DNA of 64,000 bases from Duganella flavida (GTDB lineage: Bacteria; Pseudomonadota; Gammaproteobacteria; Burkholderiales; Burkholderiaceae_D): positions 1 through 64,000 of the forward strand of contig NZ_WWCN01000014.1 in NCBI RefSeq assembly GCF_009857445.1. Direction: 5' to 3'. The first letter of the stretch is position 1, and each line of letters begins with the position of its first letter. Below, one piece after another: positions 16,892 through 24,231 of the stretch. The notes under the pieces were generated by a model that had not been told where the DNA came from, ran no database searches, and saw only the letters and a program-made list of their open reading frames with translations. Both the position numbers and the translations under genes were made by a program.

Positions 16892-17905
16892 TTACATGAT
16901 GTGATGCCCTATCCACCAGGCGATCGCGGCGACGAACGCCGAGGCCGGGATGGTGAAGATCCACGCCCACACGATGTTGCCCGCCACGCCCCAACGCACG
17001 GCCGACATTTTCTGCGACGAACCCACGCCGACGATGGCGCCGGTGATGGTGTGGGTGGTCGACACCGGCACGCCCAGGGCGGTCGCGGTGAACAGGGTGA
17101 TGGCGCCACCGGTCTCGGCGCAGAAGCCGCCCACCGGTTTCAGCTTGGTGATCTTCTGGCCCATGGTTTTCACAATGCGCCAGCCACCAAACAGGGTGCC
17201 GAACGAGATCGCGGTGTAGCACGAGATGATCACCCACAGCGGCGGCTCTTTGGAAGCGGCGCTCGAGTAGCCGGCAGCGATCAGCAGCATCCAGATGATG
17301 CCGATGGTTTTCTGCGCATCGTTACCACCGTGGCCCAGGCTGTACGAAGCGGCCGAGAACAGCTGCAGGCGGCGGAACCAGCGATCCACCCGGCGCGGCG
17401 TCGAGCGCACGAAGATCCACGACACCAGCAGCATCATCAGCGAACCGAAGATGAAGCCCAGCAGCGGCGACAGTACGATGAAGACCACCGTCTTGATCAG
17501 GCCCGCCGAGATCAGCGCGCCGGTACCGCTCTTGGCCACAGCCGCGCCGACCAGGCCGCCGATCAGGGCGTGCGAGGACGACGATGGAATGCCGTAGTAC
17601 CAGGTGAAGACATTCCACACGATGGCGCCCACCAGCGCGCCAAAGATGACGTACTGGTCGACCACACCGGGGTCAATGGTGCCCTTGCCCACCGTGGCGG
17701 CCACGGTCAGCTGGTGGAACACAAAGATGGCGACAAAGTTGAACATGGCTGCCATCGCAACGGCAGTTTGCGGCTTCAGCACGCCGGTCGAGACCACGGT
17801 CGCGATCGCGTTGGCGGCATCGTGGAAGCCGTTCATGAAGTCAAATATCAGCGCCAGGGCAATCAGCATGCCCAGCACGTAGATACTGATTTGTAGGGTT
17901 TGCAT
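16892..17905 (-). CDS. pit: PiT-family low-affinity inorganic phosphate transporter
   Basis: Inner-membrane permease of 337 residues, mostly hydrophobic, with the duplicated PiT signatures: FDFMNGFHDAANAIATVV near residue 22 and the second copy GVPVSTTHTITGAIVGVG in the C-terminal half; GIPSSSSHALIGGLVGAA in the middle fits the same family. It imports phosphate with a metal ion or proton. The DUF47 gene is 18 bases upstream and presumably co-transcribed, the usual arrangement in which DUF47 proteins modulate PiT activity. Length is at the short end of the family, like other bacterial forms. Confidence 0.93.
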   Translation of the reverse strand: MQTLQISIYVLGMLIALALIFDFMNGFHDAANAIATVVSTGVLKPQTAVAMAAMFNFVAIFVFHQLTVAATVGKGTIDPGVVDQYVIFGALVGAIVWNVFTWYYGIPSSSSHALIGGLVGAAVAKSGTGALISAGLIKTVVFIVLSPLLGFIFGSLMMLLVSWIFVRSTPRRVDRWFRRLQLFSAASYSLGHGGNDAQKTIGIIWMLLIAAGYSSAASKEPPLWVIISCYTAISFGTLFGGWRIVKTMGQKITKLKPVGGFCAETGGAITLFTATALGVPVSTTHTITGAIVGVGSSQKMSAVRWGVAGNIVWAWIFTIPASAFVAAIAWWIGHHIM

Positions 17906-17923
17906 GGGAACTCGTCTTTGTAA

Positions 17924-18550
17924 TTATGCGTTTTCGACGATGATGCCTTCGATGATGTTGGCCACATCTTCGCAACGGTCGGTTACGGTTTCCAGGATTT
18001 CGTAGATGGCCTTCATCTTGATCAGGTTGCGCACGTCCGGTTCATCGCGGAACAGTTTGGACATGGCGGCACGCATCACGTGATCGGCGTCCGATTCCAG
18101 GCGGTCGATCTCTTCGCAAATGGCGACGATCTGGCGCGAGTTGTCCATATTGTGCAGCAGGGCCACGGCTTCCTTGACCTTCTCGGCGCAGGCCAGCACC
18201 AGTTCAGCCAGGCGCTTGGCTTCCGGCGTGACCGAGTGCAGATCGTACAGCGACACGGTCTGGGCCGCATCTTCCAGCAGGTCGAGGATGTCGTCCTGGC
18301 GGGTGATCAGCTTGTGGATGTCGTCGCGGTCGATCGGCGTGATGAAAGTCTTGTGCAGCAGGTCGACCGTCAGGTAAGTGATCTTGTCGGCTTGTTTTTC
18401 GATGCTTTCAATCGCGTGCACGCGGTTTTCCAGATCGTCGAAATTGGACATCAGGCCCACCATTTCTTTTGCGCCTTTGACGCACAGTTCGGCGTGCTGA
18501 TTGAACAGGTCAAAGAATTTGCCCTCGGTGGGCATCAAACGTCCAAACAT
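17924..18550 (-). CDS. DUF47 (PhoU-like) phosphate transport accessory protein
   Basis: Protein of 208 residues, all helical, of the TIGR00153/DUF47 family related to PhoU. Characteristic stretches are MFGRLMPTEGKFFDLF at the N-terminus, DDLENRVHAIESIEKQADKIT and FITPIDRDDIHKLI. It acts in the cytoplasm next to PiT transporters and probably controls them. First gene of a two-gene operon with pit. Confidence 0.93.
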   Translation of the reverse strand: MFGRLMPTEGKFFDLFNQHAELCVKGAKEMVGLMSNFDDLENRVHAIESIEKQADKITYLTVDLLHKTFITPIDRDDIHKLITRQDDILDLLEDAAQTVSLYDLHSVTPEAKRLAELVLACAEKVKEAVALLHNMDNSRQIVAICEEIDRLESDADHVMRAAMSKLFRDEPDVRNLIKMKAIYEILETVTDRCEDVANIIEGIIVENA

Positions 18551-18606
18551 ATTTTTCTCCGTTTATTACTACTGCAGATCGCCGGCATTGTGTGCCAGCG
18601 TAAAGA

Positions 18607-19992
18607 TTAGTCGCCCTGGTAAACACCCAAACTACCAGAGTAATTGCCAAACTTGGTGTACTGGCCGATCCAGGTCAGACGTACCGCGCCGATCGGGCCG
18701 TTACGCTGCTTACCGATAATGATCTCGGCCGTTCCCTTATCCGGCGAGTCGGCGTTGTAGACCTCGTCGCGATACAGGAAGATGATGACGTCCGCATCCT
18801 GCTCGATAGCGCCGGATTCGCGCAAGTCGGACATGACGGGACGTTTATTGGGGCGTTGTTCCAGCGAGCGGTTCAGCTGCGACAGCGCGATCACCGGGCA
18901 GCCCAGCTCTTTGGCCAGGCCCTTCAGCGAACGCGAAATCTCGGAAATCTCGGCGGCGCGGTTGTCACCGGCCTTGGAACCCTGCATCAGCTGCAGGTAG
19001 TCGACAATGATCAGGCCGAGCTTGCCACACTGGCGCGCCAGGCGGCGTGCGCGGGCGCGCATCTCGATCGGATTCAGTGCCGGGGTTTCATCGATGAAGA
19101 CTTGGGCGTCGTTCATCTTCTGGATGGCGTGCGTCAGGCGCGGCCAATCCTCGTCGTTCAGGCGGCCGGTCCGCAGGCGGTGCTGGTCGAGCTGGCCGAC
19201 CGAACCCAGCATACGCATCGCCAGCTGGGCGCCGCCCATCTCCATCGAGAAGATCGCTACCGGCAAGCCGGCTTCAATCGCGACGTTTTCGCCGATGTTG
19301 ACCGAGAATGCGGTTTTACCCATCGAAGGACGGCCGGCCACAATCACCAGGTCGCCGCCCTGCAGACCTGAGGTCATGCGGTCGAGGTCGATGAAGCCGG
19401 TCGGCACACCGGTAATTTCCGATTGGTTTTCGCGCGAGTACAGCTCGTCGATACGTTCCACCACCTGGGTCAGCAGCGGTTGCACCGCCAGCCAGCCAGC
19501 GGCGCCACGGGCGCCCTGCTCGGCAATCGCGAAGATGCGCGATTCGGCCTCGTCCAGGATTTCCTTGGTTTCCTTGCCCTGCGGGCTGAAGGCCTGGCCG
19601 GAAATATCGTCGGCCACGGTGATCAGCTGGCGCAGCACCGAACGGTCGCGCACGATTTCGGCATAGCGGCGGATATTTGCCGCCGACGGCGTGTTCTGCG
19701 CCATCGCGTTCAGGTAGGCCAGGCCACCAACGTCGTCGGCCTTGCCCAGCTGGGTCAGGTTTTCGAACACGGTGATGACGTCAGCCGGCTTGGAGGCGTT
19801 AATCATGCGCACGATCTGTTCGAAGATGATGCGGTGATCGTAGCGGTAAAAGTCATCCGGCTGCATCATGTCGGCGATACGGTCGAACGACGCGTTATCG
19901 CGCAGCAGGCCGCCGATGACGGACTGTTCTGCCTCGATAGAGTGCGGCGGGACGCGAAGCGAATCGACTTGCGGATCGGAGGGGGCGTTCAT
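18607..19992 (-). CDS. dnaB: Replicative DNA helicase DnaB
   Basis: Hexameric 5'-3' fork helicase of 461 residues. The N-terminal DnaB domain (about 15-115, PPHSIEAEQSVIGGLL) is followed by a RecA-like motor: Walker A GRPSMGKTAF near 214, Walker B IIVDYLQLM, and the arginine-finger region near SLKGLAKEL and LSQLNRSLEQR. No intein. It ends the rpsF-priB-rpsR-rplI-dnaB set, although a strong hairpin separates it from rplI, so it probably has its own promoter in the ~120 bases between. Confidence 0.97.
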   Translation of the reverse strand: MNAPSDPQVDSLRVPPHSIEAEQSVIGGLLRDNASFDRIADMMQPDDFYRYDHRIIFEQIVRMINASKPADVITVFENLTQLGKADDVGGLAYLNAMAQNTPSAANIRRYAEIVRDRSVLRQLITVADDISGQAFSPQGKETKEILDEAESRIFAIAEQGARGAAGWLAVQPLLTQVVERIDELYSRENQSEITGVPTGFIDLDRMTSGLQGGDLVIVAGRPSMGKTAFSVNIGENVAIEAGLPVAIFSMEMGGAQLAMRMLGSVGQLDQHRLRTGRLNDEDWPRLTHAIQKMNDAQVFIDETPALNPIEMRARARRLARQCGKLGLIIVDYLQLMQGSKAGDNRAAEISEISRSLKGLAKELGCPVIALSQLNRSLEQRPNKRPVMSDLRESGAIEQDADVIIFLYRDEVYNADSPDKGTAEIIIGKQRNGPIGAVRLTWIGQYTKFGNYSGSLGVYQGD

Positions 19993-20042
19993 GGCGCGAA
20001 TTATACCTGCTTGCTTGTGCCAGATTACAATTTTATGACGAG

Positions 20043-20070
20043 AAAAAAGCCGGGCAAGCCCGGCTTTTTT
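20043..20070 (-). terminator. Rho-independent terminator after rplI
   Basis: Stem GCCGGG / CCCGGC with a four-base loop, flanked by A6 and T6, 45 bases beyond the rplI stop. It closes the ribosomal operon before dnaB and is symmetrical enough to work both ways. Confidence 0.9.
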
Positions 20071-20114
20071 ATGGGTGTTGCAAAACCAGACAGGCGTTGC
20101 CGCCCGGTCCAGTC

Positions 20115-20567
20115 TTAGGCAGCTTCGCCTACAACGGCAACGGTTACTTCTGCGATCACGTCGGTGTGCAGAGCAACGCTGACTGGGAACTCGCCAGTGG
20201 TCTTCAGAGGACCGGTTGGCAGGCGCACAGCCGCTTTTTCAACAGCGAAACCTGCTTTGGTCAGGGCTTCAGCGATGTCGAAGTTGGTTACCGAGCCGAA
20301 CAGACGGCCGTCAACGCCAGCTTTTTGCGAAACGGTCACGGTCATGCCGTTCAGTTTTTCGCCTTGGGCTTGCGCGGCAGCCAGTTTAGCGGCAGCAGCT
20401 TTTTCCAGTTCAGCGCGCTTGGCTTCGAATTCCGCGATAGCCGATGCGGTAGCGCGACGGGCCATTTTTTGCGGGATCAGGAAGTTACGTGCGTAGCCGT
20501 CTTTAACTTTAACGACTTCACCCAGGTTGCCCAGGTTGACAACTTTTTCCAACAGAATGATTTGCAT
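20115..20567 (-). CDS. rplI: 50S ribosomal protein L9
   Basis: 150 residues, the usual length. N-terminal RNA-binding domain with [13 protein letters not shown] and the signature [13 protein letters not shown] (GxxxNxLxPxxxA type), long central helix rich in Ala/Lys/Glu, and C-terminal domain. Binds 23S rRNA domain V. Last gene of rpsF-priB-rpsR-rplI, 27 bases after rpsR. Confidence 0.97.
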   Translation of the reverse strand: MQIILLEKVVNLGNLGEVVKVKDGYARNFLIPQKMARRATASAIAEFEAKRAELEKAAAAKLAAAQAQGEKLNGMTVTVSQKAGVDGRLFGSVTNFDIAEALTKAGFAVEKAAVRLPTGPLKTTGEFPVSVALHTDVIAEVTVAVVGEAA

Positions 20568-20594
20568 AGTTCTTCTCCAGTTACTCTGCCGCGA

Positions 20595-20885
20595 TTAAGC
20601 GTTGTGCAGATCGGTGTACGGCAGCAGGGCCAGGTAACGAGCGCGTTTGATCGCGGTGTCAACTTGACGCTGGTAGTGAGCTTTGGTGCCGGTCAGACGT
20701 GCTGGCATGATTTTGCCGTTTTCCTGGACGAAGTCTTTCAGGGTGTCTACGTCTTTGTAGTCCACTTGCTCAACGTTTGCAGCGGTGAAGCGGCAGAACT
20801 TCTTACGTTTGAACAGTGGGTTTTGTTGCTTACGCTTTTCTTTCAGCTTGAGCTTGTTTTTGTCGAACTTTTTACCGAATGCCAT
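20595..20885 (-). CDS. rpsR: 30S ribosomal protein S18
   Basis: 96 residues with the family core: [22 protein letters not shown], then [11 protein letters not shown] and the basic [18 protein letters not shown] C-terminus (here [15 protein letters not shown]). The N-terminus is lysine-rich and somewhat extended. It forms the S6-S18 heterodimer with the product of rpsF in the same operon. Confidence 0.97.
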   Translation of the reverse strand: MAFGKKFDKNKLKLKEKRKQQNPLFKRKKFCRFTAANVEQVDYKDVDTLKDFVQENGKIMPARLTGTKAHYQRQVDTAIKRARYLALLPYTDLHNA

Positions 20886-20900
20886 TTTAGGCTCCTGTAT

Positions 20901-21206
20901 TTAAATTGAGCTGTCTGTGACAGCACGAAAATCAATGATGTGAAACACCAGGCTTTTGCTATTGCGGCTTTTCTTGTTGAGAAAACCGGTGAACTCATAT
21001 AGCCCCGCCAATGGCGTCGCGTTGAACCGGCCTGAAATTTCGCCCGCAGCGACTGCGGACACTTCAAACTCGGACAACCGGGCGATGCCCGCCTCCATCT
21101 GCTGCGACCGGTGCTGGAGTACAGCATTCACGATCGGCATGCCGGCCGGGGTGTAACGAATTGCATCCCGCTCGGCGATGAGGGCGATGAACTGGAGCTG
21201 GTTCAG
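20901..21206 (-). CDS. priB: Primosomal replication protein N (PriB), apparent CTG start
   Basis: Single-stranded DNA-binding OB-fold protein of the replication-restart primosome. From the ATG at 21140 the product would be only 79 residues and would lack the first strand. Upstream, in frame, lies LNQLQFIALIAERDAIRYTPAG, matching the family N-terminus (IRYTPAGIP in Neisseria). An in-frame TGA bounds this stretch, and no ATG, GTG or TTG occurs in it; the CTG at 21206 sits about seven bases after AAGGA, giving 101 residues, the family length. CTG initiation is therefore inferred. Lies 21 bases after rpsF. Confidence 0.85.
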   Translation of the reverse strand: MNQLQFIALIAERDAIRYTPAGMPIVNAVLQHRSQQMEAGIARLSEFEVSAVAAGEISGRFNATPLAGLYEFTGFLNKKSRNSKSLVFHIIDFRAVTDSSI

Positions 21207-21227
21207 CGCGGTTCCTTCTCAGGACAA

Positions 21228-21608
21228 TTAAGCAGCTGGAGCAGCAGCGGCGGCTTCAGCGCGGTGCGATTTAGCTGCGTCTTCGCGTTGTACCGACTTC
21301 ATCATAGGCGAAGGAGCGGTTTCCGCTTTCTTCATCTTGACGGTCAGGTGACGCAGGACTGCATCATTGAATTTGAATGCGGTTTCCAGCTCAACCAGGG
21401 TCTCGTTGTCTGCTTCGATGTTCAGGCAGATGTAGTGAGCTTTAGCCAGTTTCTGGATCGAGTAAGCCATCTGACGACGACCCCAATCTTCAACACGGTG
21501 AACATTGCCGCCGCGCGAGGTTACGGTTGCTTTGTAACGCTCGATCATTGCGGGCACTTGCTCGCTCTGGTCCGGGTGGACGATAAATACGATTTCGTAG
21601 TGACGCAT
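21228..21608 (-). CDS. rpsF: 30S ribosomal protein S6
   Basis: 126 residues; [19 protein letters not shown] at the start, the RRQMAYSI and [11 protein letters not shown] core, and an Ala/Glu/Lys tail. The start at 21608 has AGGGAG at the right distance; the open frame extends upstream, but that part has no family resemblance. First gene of rpsF-priB-rpsR-rplI; its S18 partner is two genes on. Confidence 0.96.
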   Translation of the reverse strand: MRHYEIVFIVHPDQSEQVPAMIERYKATVTSRGGNVHRVEDWGRRQMAYSIQKLAKAHYICLNIEADNETLVELETAFKFNDAVLRHLTVKMKKAETAPSPMMKSVQREDAAKSHRAEAAAAAPAA

Positions 21609-21718
21609 GTATAACTCCCTTAAGGACTTGATAATGGCCCACCCTGGCGTCAAGACAGGTGTGGGAAGAGGTAAGCCCGCGACTATAGCAGCTTTTTCCG
21701 AAAAACGCCACCCACCCC

Positions 21719-21774
21719 GGGGTCAGTTCTGCCATTGGTACATGAGTCCGTGTGCGATTGGCAGAACTGACCCC
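21719..21774. repeat. 56-bp palindromic intergenic element, copy 1
   Basis: Two 16-base arms GGGGTCAGTTCTGCCA and their exact complement surround a 24-base spacer. It lies between divergent rpsF and lexA. A second copy at 48805-48860 has identical arms and the same spacer in reverse orientation with two differences. Such short hairpins resemble REP-type elements or the ends moved by RAYT transposases; no transposase is in the window. Confidence 0.85.
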
Positions 21775-21821
21775 GAATTATTTCGCGCCGGGAAACAAAT
21801 TTCCTTGCATTTCGGCTCACA

Positions 21822-21837
21822 CTGTACAAAAATACAG
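21822..21837 (+). promoter_or_regulatory. SOS box 1 upstream of lexA (LexA operator)
   Basis: CTGT-N8-ACAG, a perfect match to the LexA operator consensus of gamma/betaproteobacteria, ending 30 bases before the lexA ATG. Confidence 0.85.
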
Positions 21838-21838
21838 A

Positions 21839-21854
21839 CTGTTCATATACACAG
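21839..21854 (+). promoter_or_regulatory. SOS box 2 upstream of lexA (LexA operator)
   Basis: Second CTGT-N8-ACAG, one base after the first box and 13 bases before the lexA start. Tandem boxes are typical of autoregulated lexA genes and should give tight repression. Confidence 0.85.
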
Positions 21855-21867
21855 GCTCACTGTACTC

Positions 21868-22506
21868 ATGCTCAAGCTCACTGCACGCCAGGAACAAATC
21901 CTGAACCTGATCAAGGACGCGATTGAAAACACCGGCTTCCCGCCGACCCGCGCCGAGATCGCCAACGAACTGGGCTTCAAATCCGCCAACGCGGCCGAGG
22001 AACATTTGCAAGCCTTGGCGCGCAAGGGCGCGATTGAGATTGCCGCCGGCACCTCGCGCGGCATCCGCCTGCTGGGCGTACACGCCGAACCGGCCACGCC
22101 GAAAGTCCCTGCCGCATTGATGATGTCGCTGCCGCTGATCGGCCGCGTCGCCGCCGGCTCGCCTATCCTGGCGCAAGAAAACCTGGAAGCCAGCTACAGC
22201 GTCGACCCGGCCATGTTTGCCTCCAAGCCGGACTACCTGCTGAAGGTGCGCGGCGAATCGATGCGCGACGCCGGCATCATGGACGGCGACCTGCTGGCTG
22301 TGAAAAAAGTCGATAGCGCCAAGAATGGCCAGATCGTGGTGGCCCGCATCGGCAGTGAAGTGACGGTCAAGCGCTACCGCAAAACCGGCTCGACCATCGA
22401 ACTATTGCCGGAAAATCCGGACTTTAATGTGATTACGGTTGATCCGGAAGCTGACGAGTTTGCGCTGGAAGGCCTGGCAGTGGGCCTGATGCGGACCTGG
22501 CACTAA
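21868..22506 (+). CDS. lexA: SOS repressor LexA
   Basis: 212 residues. Winged-helix DNA-binding domain (1-70, LTARQEQIL ... [17 protein letters not shown]) and C-terminal S24 peptidase domain. Self-cleavage site Ala96-Gly97 (RVAAGSP), nucleophile Ser131 (GESMRDAG) and Lys168 (VTVKRY) are all present. The frame is open from 21607, but the ATG at 21868 matches family length and follows two SOS boxes. No clear Shine-Dalgarno; the second box occupies that region. It represses DNA-damage genes including itself until RecA filaments trigger cleavage. Confidence 0.96.
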   Translation: MLKLTARQEQILNLIKDAIENTGFPPTRAEIANELGFKSANAAEEHLQALARKGAIEIAAGTSRGIRLLGVHAEPATPKVPAALMMSLPLIGRVAAGSPILAQENLEASYSVDPAMFASKPDYLLKVRGESMRDAGIMDGDLLAVKKVDSAKNGQIVVARIGSEVTVKRYRKTGSTIELLPENPDFNVITVDPEADEFALEGLAVGLMRTWH

Positions 22507-22885
22507 AGACATCCCCACCCTGCGCCAGCAAGACCAGATCGGCTTGCTGGCGTGCCTCTTGTGCGATCTGCACAAATACCTGGTTCATCAATTGCTGCGC
22601 GGCCGCTAGTTCGGCGTCGCTCATGGCGTCCGCTACCTCTGATGGAATGGTGCGCCCTACCGGCAGCGCGGCTTTGTAGTTGACGGCGAAACGGCGGTAG
22701 CAGGCCAGCCATGCGCTGCGCTGTTCGCTGTTGCGCATGGCGCCTGCATCGCCGCAGTGGAAACGCGACAGCGCAATGTCGGCGCCGTCGTAGTGATGGG
22801 TGTAGTAATCGATGTCGGCGCGGTGATCGCCGCCCTGGGCAGCAGCAGCTGCTGCGAACAGGCCGGTGGCGATCAGCGCGCGCAT
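22433..22885 (-). CDS. Predicted secreted hypothetical protein
   Basis: 150 residues with an apparent signal peptide ([17 protein letters not shown]). The mature part has an acidic/histidine patch ([13 protein letters not shown]) and two cysteines (FHCGDAG and [12 protein letters not shown]) that could form a disulphide. No family recognised. The last ~24 codons overlap the 3' end of lexA on the other strand, so the tail may be a recent run-on. It lies three bases before the stop of the PLP enzyme gene and probably follows a different promoter; function unknown. Confidence 0.55.
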   Translation of the reverse strand: MRALIATGLFAAAAAAQGGDHRADIDYYTHHYDGADIALSRFHCGDAGAMRNSEQRSAWLACYRRFAVNYKAALPVGRTIPSEVADAMSDAELAAAQQLMNQVFVQIAQEARQQADLVLLAQGGDVFSARSASGPLPGLPAQTRQLPDQP

Positions 22886-22887
22886 CG

Positions 22888-24132
22888 TCAGCAGCCTTCC
22901 AGCGCGGTGCAGAAGTCGTCCAGCAGGTCGTCGGTATCTTCGATACCGACCGAGACGCGGATCAGCGATTCAGCAATGCCCATCGACGCGCGGCGCTCGG
23001 CACCCATCTCGTAGAAGATGGTGTGCGCGACCGGGATGATCAGCGTGCGGTTGTCGCCGAGGTTGGAGGCCGGAATCGCCAGCTTCAGGCGGTTCAGGAA
23101 GTCGAAGCAATCGAGGCCGTCCTTCAGCTCAAAGCTCAACAGCGAGCCGTGGGCGCGGAACAGTTCCGAACTGATGCCGTGCTGCGGGTGCGACTTCAAG
23201 CCAGGATAGTAGACCGCTGCTACGCGCTCATCCTTCTCCAGCATTTCAGCCAGCGCCAGCGCATTGGCGGTGGTGCGCTGCATGCGCAGCGCCAGCGTTT
23301 CGGCGCCGACGGCGATGTGGTGCGCCGCATCCGGCGCCAGCGAGGAGCCGAAGTCACGCAGCGCCTTGGCGCGGATCTGCGCCAGGCCCCACTGCAGCGG
23401 CGCAGCTTTCTTGTAGTTCTCGTAGATATTCGGGAAGCGGGTCCAGTCGTAGGCGCCGGTATCGGTGATGCTGCCGCCCAGCGCGTTGCCATGGCCGCCA
23501 ATCGACTTGGTCAGCGCGTTGACCACCAGACCTGCGCCCACCGCTTTCGGCTGGAACAGGTACGGCGTGGTCATGGTGTTATCCACCACGTACAGAATGC
23601 CAAGTTTCTGGCACAGTTCGCCAATGCGCTTGAGGTCAGCAATCTGCGTGCGCGGATTGGCGATGGTCTCAACGAACACCACTCGCGTGCTGTCGGTAAT
23701 CGCCGCTTCCACATTGGCCACATCAGTCGCGTCCACGAAGGACACGCCGATGCCCTGGCTGGTAGCAGTCTGCCACAAGCTGTTGGTGTTACCGAACAAG
23801 AAGGACGACGACACCACGTGATCGCCAGCGCGCAGCAGCGCCTGCATCACGGCGCCGATGGCGCCCATGCCGGTGGCGAAGCAAATCGTCCCGACGCCCT
23901 GCTCCATCTTGTTGACCTTCTCTTCCAGTGCCGAGATGGTCGGGTTACCTTGGCGGCCGTAGCGGAAGCCCGGCTCTTTGCCCTGAAAAACCGAGGCCAG
24001 CTGGCGCGCATCAGCATAGCCGAACGCGACCGAGGTGTGGATCGGCTTGTGCAACGAACCGTGCTCGATGCCCTTCTGGCGGTCGCCGTGCAGGATGGTG
24101 GTGGTGAATCCGTAGTTCTTCTTGTCGGTCAT
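22888..24132 (-). CDS. Cystathionine gamma-synthase family PLP enzyme
   Basis: 414 residues of the Cys/Met-metabolism PLP family. PLP-site features: SGxG-type phosphate cup FATGMGAIGAV, YGRQGNPT (Tyr/Arg from the neighbouring subunit), DNTMTTPYLFQP, and the Schiff-base lysine in NALTKSIGGHG. The family includes cystathionine gamma-synthase, O-succinylhomoserine sulfhydrylase and methionine gamma-lyase; the sequence does not settle which. It stands where betaproteobacteria usually keep metZ, after purF, but its N-terminal half differs from typical MetZ. The ATG at 24132 (MTDKKNYGF) was chosen; the frame extends into a hairpin repeat upstream, which cannot be coding. Confidence 0.85.
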   Translation of the reverse strand: MTDKKNYGFTTTILHGDRQKGIEHGSLHKPIHTSVAFGYADARQLASVFQGKEPGFRYGRQGNPTISALEEKVNKMEQGVGTICFATGMGAIGAVMQALLRAGDHVVSSSFLFGNTNSLWQTATSQGIGVSFVDATDVANVEAAITDSTRVVFVETIANPRTQIADLKRIGELCQKLGILYVVDNTMTTPYLFQPKAVGAGLVVNALTKSIGGHGNALGGSITDTGAYDWTRFPNIYENYKKAAPLQWGLAQIRAKALRDFGSSLAPDAAHHIAVGAETLALRMQRTTANALALAEMLEKDERVAAVYYPGLKSHPQHGISSELFRAHGSLLSFELKDGLDCFDFLNRLKLAIPASNLGDNRTLIIPVAHTIFYEMGAERRASMGIAESLIRVSVGIEDTDDLLDDFCTALEGC

Positions 24133-24148
24133 ATGTTTAGTTTCCACT

Positions 24149-24227
24149 GTCATTCCCGCGCAGGCGGGAATCCATAGAACGCGAGCACGGAGACTCAGCA
24201 TGGATTCCCGCTTTCGCGGGAATGACG
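24149..24227. repeat. Paired-hairpin REP-like element between purF and the PLP enzyme gene
   Basis: Two inverted copies of a ~27-base hairpin unit (GTCATTCCCGCG...CGGGAATCCAT), each itself palindromic around CCCGC/GCGGG, separated by about 26 bases. This is the common proteobacterial intergenic hairpin type (REP/BIME-like). It could stabilise the purF message or end transcription. Confidence 0.8.
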
Positions 24228-24231
24228 GTAA

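Noticed and set aside
24133-24201. Extended start of the PLP enzyme at 24201
   Set aside because: The extension is translated from the REP-like hairpin and is not protein-like.
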